Shown here piece after piece: positions 1 through 6,243 of a DNA stretch of 7,702 nt. Source of the stretch: Bacteroidota bacterium (GTDB lineage: Bacteria; Bacteroidota; Bacteroidia; Flavobacteriales; Schleiferiaceae); the NCBI GenBank assembly GCA_003023665.1, contig PXYR01000061.1:1-7702 (forward strand), given 5' to 3'. The position numbers and the translations under genes are program-made. How positions within the stretch are numbered: the first letter of the stretch is position 1; every line of letters starts with the position of its first letter. A model generated the notes under the pieces. It did not search any database, was not told the DNA's origin, and worked only from the letters and a program-made list of their open reading frames with translations.

Positions 1-677
1 GCAATGGCGATGCGTTGATTTGCTATACCCTCACCCTGAAGCTTCTTGCTCTCCGCTTCTGCTTCTGCTGCTGCAACAACCTTGATTTTCTCTGCTTCTG
101 CATATTCTTTGGCGGCTTCCTTCAAACGCTTGGCGGCATTGATCTCATTCATGGAGTTCTTCACTTTAGAATCTGGATCAATATCCGTGACGAGCGCTTT
201 TACAATTTCATATCCGAATCCTGAAATGGTTTCCGCTAATTCATTCTGCACGGCAACCGCAATCTTATCCTTTTCACTAAAGACGTCGTCAAGAATAAGC
301 TTGGGAACTTCTGAACGAATAGAATCAAATACGTAGGATTGGATCTGCGCCTCTGGATTATCAAACTGATAGAAAGCTTTGCGAATTCCCTCCGGGTTGT
401 TGGTCACATAATACTGCACAGATACGATGAGATTGACGAATACGTCGTCCTTCGTTTTGGTTTCAATATTTACGGGTAATTCGCGTACACGCAGATTTAC
501 CATTCCGGATTTTTGATCAATCAGCGGAATCTTTAATTGAAGGCCACTCTGGGCAATGCGCTGAAACTTTCCGAGTCGTTCAATCACGACGGCTGTTTTC
601 TGTTTTACGGTAAAAAACGTTTTGTAGGCCAAAAAACCAACCAACAAAACACCAAGGGGCATGGTAACAAAATCCAT
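1..677 (-). CDS. SPFH/band 7 membrane protein, HIR-like (3' end outside window)
   Basis: The frame starts at ATG (675-677) and stays open for 225 residues to the left edge, so the C-terminus is missing. Residues 7-17 form a short hydrophobic segment that probably anchors the protein in the inner membrane. Residues 22-180 form the SPFH domain: ERLGKF near 33-38, ETKTKDDVFV at 72-81, YVFDSIRSEVPKL at 115-127, and a GYEIV..LVTDIDPD stretch at 155-169. Then come MNEINAAKRLKEAA (176-189) and an Ala/Glu-rich helix (190-212) typical of SPFH coiled coils that drive oligomerisation. The wording of these blocks, including the Q-G-I-A-N-Q-R-like end near 214-222, resembles plant hypersensitive-induced reaction (HIR) proteins more than stomatin or HflK/C. 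SPFH proteins build ring or cage scaffolds in membranes and often regulate proteases or lipid domains; the role here is unknown. No clear ribosome binding site precedes the ATG. Family is confident, function is not. Confidence 0.9.
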   Translation of the reverse strand, partial: MDFVTMPLGVLLVGFLAYKTFFTVKQKTAVVIERLGKFQRIAQSGLQLKIPLIDQKSGMVNLRVRELPVNIETKTKDDVFVNLIVSVQYYVTNNPEGIRKAFYQFDNPEAQIQSYVFDSIRSEVPKLILDDVFSEKDKIAVAVQNELAETISGFGYEIVKALVTDIDPDSKVKNSMNEINAAKRLKEAAKEYAEAEKIKVVAAAEAEAESKKLQGEGIANQRIAI

Positions 678-702
678 AGCAGCTAACGTTTAAGAGTTTA
701 CA

Positions 703-729
703 AAGGAGAAAATACAAGATTTTCTCCTT
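703..729 (-). terminator. Perfect 11-bp inverted repeat, possible terminator or leader hairpin
   Basis: AAGGAGAAAAT at 703-713 and its exact reverse complement at 719-729 flank a 5-base loop (714-718). It lies 31 bases past the stop codon of murF-alr and 25 bases before the ATG of the SPFH gene, both on the minus strand. The stem has only four G-C pairs, and the tract after it (TGTAAAC on the minus strand) is not a proper T run, so it is a weak candidate for an intrinsic terminator. It could instead be a structured leader of the SPFH mRNA. The hairpin is certain as sequence; the role is a guess. Confidence 0.4.
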
Positions 730-760
730 AAAACGGAGCCAAATCCATGAAAAAAAACGA

Positions 761-3079
761 CTAATCCTTAAGGTACAATCTTGGAATACGTGAACCAATC
801 CCGGTGAGGACCTCATAGGAAATGGTTCCTGCTGCAGCCGCTAAATCTGAAGCACTTTGATTGGGGCCCAAAAGCTCCACTTCATCTCCTGCTTGGACCT
901 GCAAACCAGATACGTCTACCATGCACATGTCCATGCATACTCTACCCAATATGGGACAGGCCTCTCCATTGATGTATACACGACCGTTCCCGTTAGACAG
1001 GGAGCGAGTGAGGCCGTCCGCATAACCCACCGGAAGCGTTGCGTAGGTCATCTTGCTTTCTGCCTGGAAGGCGAGTCCGTAGCCTACGAAATCTCCTTTT
1101 TCTATTTGGGTAACCTGACTCACTTTACACTTCCATGCAATCACTTCCTCTAGCGGCTCTATGCCTTGATACACTCCTGCACCGTACAGACCAATACCCA
1201 AGCGTACCATGTCTTTTTGAGTGCCTCCAAACCGGTGAATACCGTGTGTATTAAGTATGTGAGAAATAGCGCCCGGATATTGGGCTTTTACTTGAGCCGA
1301 TACTTCTTCAAATACTGCCAATTGCTGTTTGGTGAAGGTGTCTTTTGAGGGGTCATCCGCTGCCGCAAGATGAGAGAATACGCCAACCACCTCAACGGAT
1401 GCATACGCAGCTAATTCTTTTAGTAAACCTGGCAAAGCTTCCGGCTTAAAACCCAAACGATTCATGCCCGTATTGATTTTTAAATGCACCTTCAAAACCT
1501 CATTGCGCTTTACGGAAAGCCAATGCGCTAATTGATGGCGGGAAAACAATTCCACTTCTGCTGATGAAGCTGCCAACATGGGCATTTGTTGCGCATCTAC
1601 ATTGAGCACCAATATAGGCATGGTAATCCCTTGAGCTCGCAAACTGAGCGCCTCCTGAGCAAAGGCTACTCCTAAGTAATCCACATGCAAACTTTGAAGC
1701 CACCGCGCCACTTCCAACGTGCCTGAACCGTAACTGGCGGCTTTTACCATGGCCATTACCTTAGTATTGGGGCTAAGCACTTTTTTAAACCTTTGCAGGT
1801 TCCTGCGCATGGCGCTCAAATTAACCTCTGCCCAAGTACTGTGGTATTGATCTTGAAGAGTGGCCGCAAATTGCTCTAATTTGAAGGTCCGCTGTCCTTT
1901 GACAAGGACCGTGGTTTTACTTAGGTCAAGACCTACAAAACTTGCTGTAAGTTCTGGTACGTCTTCTGGTTTTTCCACCCACCAAACGCGGTCTAAACGG
2001 TAGCTCTCAACCAATTCTTTGGCTTGCGCTGTACGCTCCGGATTACCCATGTGGCTCAAGACCGCCCACTTCTTTTCCGTAGGCGCACTGCTTGCCAGTT
2101 CTTCTAAAGCCCATCTTAGGCTGTTCAAGTCAGAACTGTAGGTATCTTCCAAAAGGTAACCCCCGTCTTTTGCACCGCGAAATTGCATGCGCATTTCCAA
2201 AGGCTGTAACAATGCCAAGCGTCTTTGAATATCTTCCATGGAAGCACCCAAAAGCAATGCTCCACCAACAGCCGCTATGGCATTGGCAATTTGGTATTCA
2301 CCTTCAAACGGCCATTGGTCAATTTTTTCCGGATCTAATTCTTCTCCCTTGCCCCAAAGCACCACTTTTGGCGGTAATGGCAATTGCAGTGATACGGCGT
2401 AATCAAATGATTTTTTGCTCATCACCAAACTGCGGCAAGAAGCAAACAGTTTCCACTTTTCTTGAAATTTTTCTTGATCGTTTTCAAAATGTTCCCCGTG
2501 AGCATCCCCGAGTGTAGTAAATATTCCTAGGGTAGGCCGAACCAATTTTGCATGAGATTCCATTTGACCGGGACGGTCTATTCCCACTTCTATAATAGCG
2601 CTGTGATGTGGTGATCCCAATGCGCTCAGAGTAAGGGGCACGCCCAAAACACTATTGAAGCTTGCATGTGTTCTATGCACCTCTTCTGGTGCACCCAACA
2701 ATTCATAGAGCCACTCTTTGACTACTGTTTTGCCATTGCTCCCGGTAATGGCCAATACGTCTCCCGCAAGTTGGGCACGCTGTTCGCCACCCCATGCACG
2801 CAGCACCTGAATTGGTTCGGGGTGTACAATAAAGGCAACATTAGGGTATTCTTTTACGAAGTCCTCACGACTGCAAATGACTGTAGTTGCACCTCTTGAA
2901 ATGGCACTGTCAATGTACTGGTGACCGTCTGCGTGTTCTGTTTTTAATGCAATAAAACAAGTGGGTTGCACGCTGTGAATTCTTCTAGAATCAAAGGCAA
3001 ATTGTGTAAAGGCAGCCTCTCGTGGACCCCTCAACTTGGCACCAGCTAATGCGGCAATATGTGCGGCATTAATGGCCAC
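761..3079 (-). CDS. murF-alr: Bifunctional UDP-MurNAc-tripeptide:D-Ala-D-Ala ligase / alanine racemase
   Basis: This 772-residue cytoplasmic protein fuses two peptidoglycan precursor enzymes. The N-terminal part (about 1-410) is MurF, which joins D-Ala-D-Ala to the UDP-MurNAc tripeptide using ATP. It shows D-S-R at 30-32, the ATP loop GSNGKT at 113-118, the SFNSVLGVPL substrate region at 140-149, EVGI at 164-167, and DTYSSDLNSL at 312-321. The C-terminal part (about 414-772) is a fold-type III PLP alanine racemase: PLP lysine K446 in MVKAASYGSG, INTGMNRLG at 535-543, R626 in MVRLGIGLYG, catalytic tyrosine Y667 in GYGLAF, and GRVCMD at 712-717. The K446-Y667 spacing matches stand-alone racemases. 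The fusion makes D-Ala and uses its dimer in one polypeptide, and is common in Bacteroidota. The start is GTG (3077-3079); an in-frame stop lies 15 bases upstream and the next internal Met is residue 173. It overlaps tdk by 11 bases, suggesting coupled translation. The MurF half is compact compared with about 450 residues for E. coli MurF. Confidence 0.96.
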   Translation of the reverse strand: MAINAAHIAALAGAKLRGPREAAFTQFAFDSRRIHSVQPTCFIALKTEHADGHQYIDSAISRGATTVICSREDFVKEYPNVAFIVHPEPIQVLRAWGGEQRAQLAGDVLAITGSNGKTVVKEWLYELLGAPEEVHRTHASFNSVLGVPLTLSALGSPHHSAIIEVGIDRPGQMESHAKLVRPTLGIFTTLGDAHGEHFENDQEKFQEKWKLFASCRSLVMSKKSFDYAVSLQLPLPPKVVLWGKGEELDPEKIDQWPFEGEYQIANAIAAVGGALLLGASMEDIQRRLALLQPLEMRMQFRGAKDGGYLLEDTYSSDLNSLRWALEELASSAPTEKKWAVLSHMGNPERTAQAKELVESYRLDRVWWVEKPEDVPELTASFVGLDLSKTTVLVKGQRTFKLEQFAATLQDQYHSTWAEVNLSAMRRNLQRFKKVLSPNTKVMAMVKAASYGSGTLEVARWLQSLHVDYLGVAFAQEALSLRAQGITMPILVLNVDAQQMPMLAASSAEVELFSRHQLAHWLSVKRNEVLKVHLKINTGMNRLGFKPEALPGLLKELAAYASVEVVGVFSHLAAADDPSKDTFTKQQLAVFEEVSAQVKAQYPGAISHILNTHGIHRFGGTQKDMVRLGIGLYGAGVYQGIEPLEEVIAWKCKVSQVTQIEKGDFVGYGLAFQAESKMTYATLPVGYADGLTRSLSNGNGRVYINGEACPILGRVCMDMCMVDVSGLQVQAGDEVELLGPNQSASDLAAAAGTISYEVLTGIGSRIPRLYLKD

Positions 3080-3659
3080 TCTTTGTTTTATTCAATTCAT
3101 TGTAAACCACTCGGCTAACCGGTTCATATTCGCCTTGTTCGCCAAGTAGAAAGGTTTGATCACCTTCCACAATTCTGTACGAAAAATGGGCTGGACCCCC
3201 GGTGCGTCTGCAGATTGCATGAAGCTTGGTCACGTACTCCGCCGTGGCAAGCAAGTTAGGCATGGGTCCAAAAGGACGGCCCTTGAAATCTTTATCTAGT
3301 CCTGCTATAACCACGCGTTTGCCTTGGTTGGCAAGGGCATTAGCCACTTCAATTATACCGTCGTCAAAAAACTGAGCCTCATCAATACCTACCACCTGGA
3401 CGTCGTCTGCGAGCAACAGCATGTTGGACGAATTTTCTATGGGTGTGGAGGGTATGGAATTCTTATCGTGACTGACGACTTCTTGATCGTCATAACGAAC
3501 GTCCGAAACGGGTTTAAAAATCTCTACTTTCTGTCCTGCAATTTGTGCACGGCGCATTCTACGGATCAACTCTTCTGTCTTTCCGCTAAACATGGGACCG
3601 CACACTACTTCTATCCAGCCGCCTTTTTGTTGGTTAAATTCTATACCTCTTTGATACAT
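3069..3659 (-). CDS. tdk: Thymidine kinase, type II (TK1-like)
   Basis: This 196-residue cytoplasmic enzyme phosphorylates thymidine to dTMP with ATP in nucleoside salvage. The P-loop GPMFSGKT is at 21-28, followed by ELIRRMRRAQ. The Walker B region IDEAQFF is at 92-98, with E94 as the expected catalytic base. GLDKDFKGRPFGPMP (120-134) precedes the lasso that closes over thymidine, and YEPVSRVVY (178-186) is the segment whose backbone contacts the base in the family. Length is usual. In the classic family four cysteines bind a structural zinc; here only C150 remains, with T153, S182 and V185 at the other places. The ATG at 3657-3659 gives the expected short N-terminus before GWIEVVCG. The gene is first in a minus-strand pair with murF-alr, overlapping it by 11 bases. 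A likely promoter is at 3690-3720; no Shine-Dalgarno sequence is visible. Confidence 0.96.
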   Translation of the reverse strand: MYQRGIEFNQQKGGWIEVVCGPMFSGKTEELIRRMRRAQIAGQKVEIFKPVSDVRYDDQEVVSHDKNSIPSTPIENSSNMLLLADDVQVVGIDEAQFFDDGIIEVANALANQGKRVVIAGLDKDFKGRPFGPMPNLLATAEYVTKLHAICRRTGGPAHFSYRIVEGDQTFLLGEQGEYEPVSRVVYNELNKTKSGH

Positions 3660-3695
3660 GAGAACAGATTAATACTACTTTCAAAGCGTTAAAGG

Positions 3696-3713
3696 TAGAT
3701 AATATAGTATCTA
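3696..3713. repeat. Near-palindrome in the divergent spacer, possible operator
   Basis: TAGATAATATAGTATCTA reads almost the same on both strands: the outer six bases of each side (TAGATA and TATCTA) pair exactly, and one base pair in each half breaks the symmetry. It sits between the candidate -33 and -7 elements of tdk and directly before the AGGAG of the plus-strand operon, so a protein bound here could affect both directions. AT-rich spacers often contain such symmetry by chance. Confidence 0.3.
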
Positions 3714-3717
3714 GGAG
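3713..3717 (+). promoter_or_regulatory. Shine-Dalgarno sequence AGGAG
   Basis: AGGAG lies 8 bases before the ATG at 3726, which supports that start for the 239-residue protein. It is the clearest ribosome binding site in the window; most other genes here have weak or no such signal. Confidence 0.6.
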
Positions 3718-3725
3718 AAAGGGTT

Positions 3726-4445
3726 ATGAAGAAGAGAACGCAGATTGAAGCAGAATTGGCGGAATTGGCACAACAAGTGAGTTCTAAATCCAATGCTGAT
3801 GCGGCAAATGCCGTATTGGAATTGTACAAAGAGTTTGCGCTTTTGGCTGCAGAGGAGCACATTCAAGGACAGATGGAAGCCATACAAGAAGACCTTCAAG
3901 CGCAACTTCAAGCGCGTATTGCCGCTCTTCAAAGCCAAACAGAAATTACTCCTACAGAGACTGCACCAAATAATACTACCGATGAAGAAGACAATCAACT
4001 CTCTTTGGTGGATGTTGCGGAAGAAATAGAAAAAGAGGAAGCCGCGAAAGCTGCGGAGTCTGATCCGGAAGAACCTGTTTTAAAGCAAGTTCCTCAGGAA
4101 CGTACGGTTTATCAATTGGAGGAAGATACCCCGCAACCTCAGCAATCTCCGCCGCAAGAACCCTTGGTTGACAAAGGGGTCACAGGAGAAAAGAAAAGTC
4201 TCAATGATCGATTAGCAGGCGATGCGCTCAAGTTTGGCTTGAACGATAGAATTGGTTTTGTAAAAGACTTGTTTGACGGTTCTGCTGAAGATTTTAATCG
4301 TGTAGTGAGTCAATTAAATACCCTAGGAAGCCTTTCAGAGGCTCGGGAATTTCTCAATACCCACGTTGTACCTGAATACCATTGGGCAGATCACGAAGAA
4401 ACTGCAGAGCGATTTATGGCTGCGGTAGAACAACGGTTCGGATAG
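3726..4445 (+). CDS. Conserved-looking protein of unknown function with acidic linker
   Basis: I do not recognise a characterised family. The 239-residue protein has no signal peptide or membrane segment and is probably cytoplasmic. Residues 1-70 are predicted helical and coiled-coil-like, rich in Ala, Glu, Gln and Leu. Residues 71-155 are a low-complexity acidic, Pro/Gln/Thr-rich linker that is probably disordered. Residues 157-239 look like a compact helical domain, starting SLNDRLAGDALKFGLNDRIG (158-177), in which LNDR occurs twice (159-162 and 172-175), followed by FVKDLFDGSAEDFNRVVSQL and an aromatic/acidic end near 217-238. From memory, proteins with this type of C-terminal domain are seen as hypothetical proteins in Bacteroidota; I cannot verify this here. 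The start is backed by AGGAG 8 bases upstream. It is first in the plus-strand operon and ends one base before rsmI, so a link to ribosome or RNA work is possible but unproven. Confidence 0.85.
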   Translation: MKKRTQIEAELAELAQQVSSKSNADAANAVLELYKEFALLAAEEHIQGQMEAIQEDLQAQLQARIAALQSQTEITPTETAPNNTTDEEDNQLSLVDVAEEIEKEEAAKAAESDPEEPVLKQVPQERTVYQLEEDTPQPQQSPPQEPLVDKGVTGEKKSLNDRLAGDALKFGLNDRIGFVKDLFDGSAEDFNRVVSQLNTLGSLSEAREFLNTHVVPEYHWADHEETAERFMAAVEQRFG

Positions 4446-4446
4446 A

Positions 4447-5148
4447 ATGGCAGCCGCGCTCTATGTAGTTCCCACCCCTGTGGGCAATCTAGATGACATG
4501 ACCTTTAGGGCAATTGCCGTTTTGAAAGAGGCGGACCTGATCCTTGCGGAGGACACGCGTACCACCGGCAAACTCACTGCGCATTTTGGTATTGAAACCC
4601 CCAAGCAATCCTTTCACATGCACAATGAGCACAAGGTGGTTCAGCGCTACATTGGACAACTGCAAGGTGGCGCCACTATTGCACTAGTGAGTGATGCCGG
4701 AACACCGGGCATTAGTGACCCTGGTTTTTTACTGATTCGCGCCGCCGCAGAAGCGGGTATTGAAATTATCACATTGCCAGGAGCTACAGCCTTTGTTCCT
4801 GCCCTGGTAAGCAGCGGATTGCCATGCGATACCTTTTATTTTGAAGGGTTTTTACCGCCTAAAAAAGGGCGTCAATCCAAGCTGCTACAGATTGCTGAAT
4901 CCACCTCTACCGTTATACTTTATGAGAGTCCTCATAAAATCATCAAAACTCTTGGACAGATTGTAGAATTTTGCGGCAGCGACCGTCCCGTTGCTTTGAG
5001 CAGAGAGATATCAAAGAAGTTTGAGGAGACCTTGCGGGGTGCTGCCGGTGAAGTCCTTGCTCAGGTTGAACAACGCGGCGGAGTAAAGGGTGAAATAGTT
5101 TTGATAATTGGTGGCAAAACCAAACAAGAACGCAAGGAAAAGGGTTAA
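4447..5148 (+). CDS. rsmI: 16S rRNA (cytidine1402-2'-O)-methyltransferase
   Basis: RsmI uses S-adenosylmethionine to methylate the ribose of C1402 in the decoding centre of 16S rRNA, where m4Cm1402 tunes P-site fidelity. The 233-residue protein shows the tetrapyrrole-methylase fold in order: YVVPTPVGNLDDMTFRA (6-22), LAEDTRTTGKL (33-43), VSDAGTPGISDPG (81-93, SAM and substrate loop), LPGATAFVPALVSSGLP (110-126), FEGFLPPKKG (132-141) and YESPHKI (159-165). These are diagnostic of RsmI rather than of porphyrin methylases such as CobA. It is shorter than E. coli RsmI (286 residues) because the C-terminus stops soon after KGEIVLIIGG. The ATG lies one base after the previous stop codon and no Shine-Dalgarno sequence is visible, so translation is probably coupled to the upstream gene. 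Confidence 0.96.
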   Translation: MAAALYVVPTPVGNLDDMTFRAIAVLKEADLILAEDTRTTGKLTAHFGIETPKQSFHMHNEHKVVQRYIGQLQGGATIALVSDAGTPGISDPGFLLIRAAAEAGIEIITLPGATAFVPALVSSGLPCDTFYFEGFLPPKKGRQSKLLQIAESTSTVILYESPHKIIKTLGQIVEFCGSDRPVALSREISKKFEETLRGAAGEVLAQVEQRGGVKGEIVLIIGGKTKQERKEKG

Positions 5149-5154
5149 CAAGCT

Positions 5155-6243
5155 ATGACTACCATCCACACACAATCCATTGAAGAATGGTTCGATTCAA
5201 CCGCGATTAGCCCACTACTAATTGCTGGACCCTGCAGTGTGGAAAGTCCTGAACAAATGTTGGAAACCGCGCAGCAGATCAAAAGGCATGCGCCGGTCTC
5301 TTTACTTAGAGGAGGCGTTTGGAAACCGCGCACCAAACCGGGTTCCTTTGAAGGGATTGGTAGCGAAGCCATGCGATGGCTCATTGATGCGGGTAAAGAA
5401 ACCGAGACTCCAACCACGGTAGAAGTTGCCAATGCAGATCATGTTGAACTGGCCTTGAAGGAAGGAGCAGATGTCCTTTGGATTGGCGCAAGAACAACGG
5501 TTAATCCTTTTTATGTCCAGGAAATTGCAGAGGCGCTCAAAGGCGTGAAGATTCCTGTGCTGGTCAAAAATCCCATTCATGCTGAAATAGGTTTATGGGC
5601 CGGTGCTATTGAGCGTTTTCTACACGCAGGAACAGAGCGGGTTGCCGCAGTGCACCGAGGATTCTTTTCTACGGCTAAAAGCCACTACCGCAATGAACCT
5701 GAATGGCAGCATAGCTTTGATTTGCGTGCGCTCATGCCAGAAATTAAAATCATCTGCGACCCAAGTCACATTGCTGGTGACCGCAGCCTCATTCATGAAG
5801 TGAGTCAGGTGGCCATGGACTTAGGTATGGAGGGATTGATGATTGAGACGCATAGAAACCCAGATGTTGCATTAAGCGATCCGCTACAACAAGTGACTCC
5901 TAGTAGGTTGGGAGAAATTATACGCTCCTTAAAAATTCATACCGAGGTCCCCGTTGAACCCAATGCAGAACTAGCCACTTTACGCGAAGCATTAGACGTC
6001 TTGGACGATCAAATTGTGGATGTACTTCAAAAGCGATTTGAAAAGGTAAAAGACATTGCCGCAATCAAAGAACGCGAGGGCCTGAGCATTTTTCATATGG
6101 AGCGCTGGTTGAAATTGGTTCAGGAGCAAACTGCGCGAGCAGAAAGTAAGCACATGTCCCCTGCCTTTATTCACGAACTCTTTGCCTTGGTGCATAAGTA
6201 CAGCGTGGATTACCAAACGGAACTTATTAAAAAGGAATCCTGA
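5155..6243 (+). CDS. Bifunctional DAHP synthase / chorismate mutase
   Basis: The 362-residue enzyme catalyses the first step of the shikimate pathway (phosphoenolpyruvate plus erythrose 4-phosphate to DAHP) and converts chorismate to prephenate. Residues 20-262 are a type I-beta DAHP synthase barrel: GPCS at 25-28 with metal ligand C27, RGGVWKPRT at 52-60, GAR at 111-113, K138 in LVKNP, H167 in AVHRGF, DPSHIAGDR at 202-210 with H205, then E231 and D242 (ALSDP) completing the expected metal site. Residues 268-355 are an all-helical AroQ-type chorismate mutase with R277, R294, K305, R317 and Q354 at the positions of E. coli R11, R28, K39, R51 and Q88; W318 stands where E. coli has E52. The same fusion is known in Porphyromonas gingivalis, where prephenate bound by the mutase domain inhibits DAHP synthesis, so similar feedback is likely. 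It begins 6 bases after rsmI with only a distant AAGGA (5134-5138). Names aroF, aroG and aroA are used inconsistently, so no symbol is given. Confidence 0.95.
   Translation: MTTIHTQSIEEWFDSTAISPLLIAGPCSVESPEQMLETAQQIKRHAPVSLLRGGVWKPRTKPGSFEGIGSEAMRWLIDAGKETETPTTVEVANADHVELALKEGADVLWIGARTTVNPFYVQEIAEALKGVKIPVLVKNPIHAEIGLWAGAIERFLHAGTERVAAVHRGFFSTAKSHYRNEPEWQHSFDLRALMPEIKIICDPSHIAGDRSLIHEVSQVAMDLGMEGLMIETHRNPDVALSDPLQQVTPSRLGEIIRSLKIHTEVPVEPNAELATLREALDVLDDQIVDVLQKRFEKVKDIAAIKEREGLSIFHMERWLKLVQEQTARAESKHMSPAFIHELFALVHKYSVDYQTELIKKES

Larger units (their letters stand above)
3690..3720 (-). promoter_or_regulatory. Candidate Bacteroidota-type promoter for tdk
   Basis: Read on the minus strand, TACCTTTA (3690-3697) matches the Bacteroidota -7 element TAnnTTTG at all but the last base. 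TTTC at 3717-3720 lies 19 bases upstream and resembles the -33 element TTTG. Transcription would start roughly 25 bases before the tdk ATG. The match is by eye and the DNA is AT-rich, so it is only a plausible call. Confidence 0.35.

Noticed and set aside
48..90. Repetitive gcttctgctgc-type tract resembling a trinucleotide repeat
   Set aside because: It encodes the Ala/Glu-rich coiled coil of the SPFH protein on the minus strand; it is imperfect and expected from protein composition.
750..757. T8 run on the minus strand just after the murF-alr stop codon, as an intrinsic terminator tail
   Set aside because: Only the short palindrome CCTTAAGG precedes it, with no loop; no stable stem is positioned before the T run.
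678..760. Bacteroidota promoter for the SPFH gene
   Set aside because: Closest strings (CTCCTTTG, TATTTTCT) miss two or more key bases of TAnnTTTG and lack a properly spaced -33 element.
2092..2517. 141-codon plus-strand open frame opposite murF-alr
   Set aside because: It is antisense to conserved MurF motifs, shows no recognisable domain, and is explained as a shadow of the real gene.
3680..3708. E. coli-like promoter for the plus-strand operon (TTCAAA, 17 bases, TATAGT)
   Set aside because: Bacteroidota housekeeping sigma factors do not use this consensus, and transcription would begin on top of the ribosome binding site.
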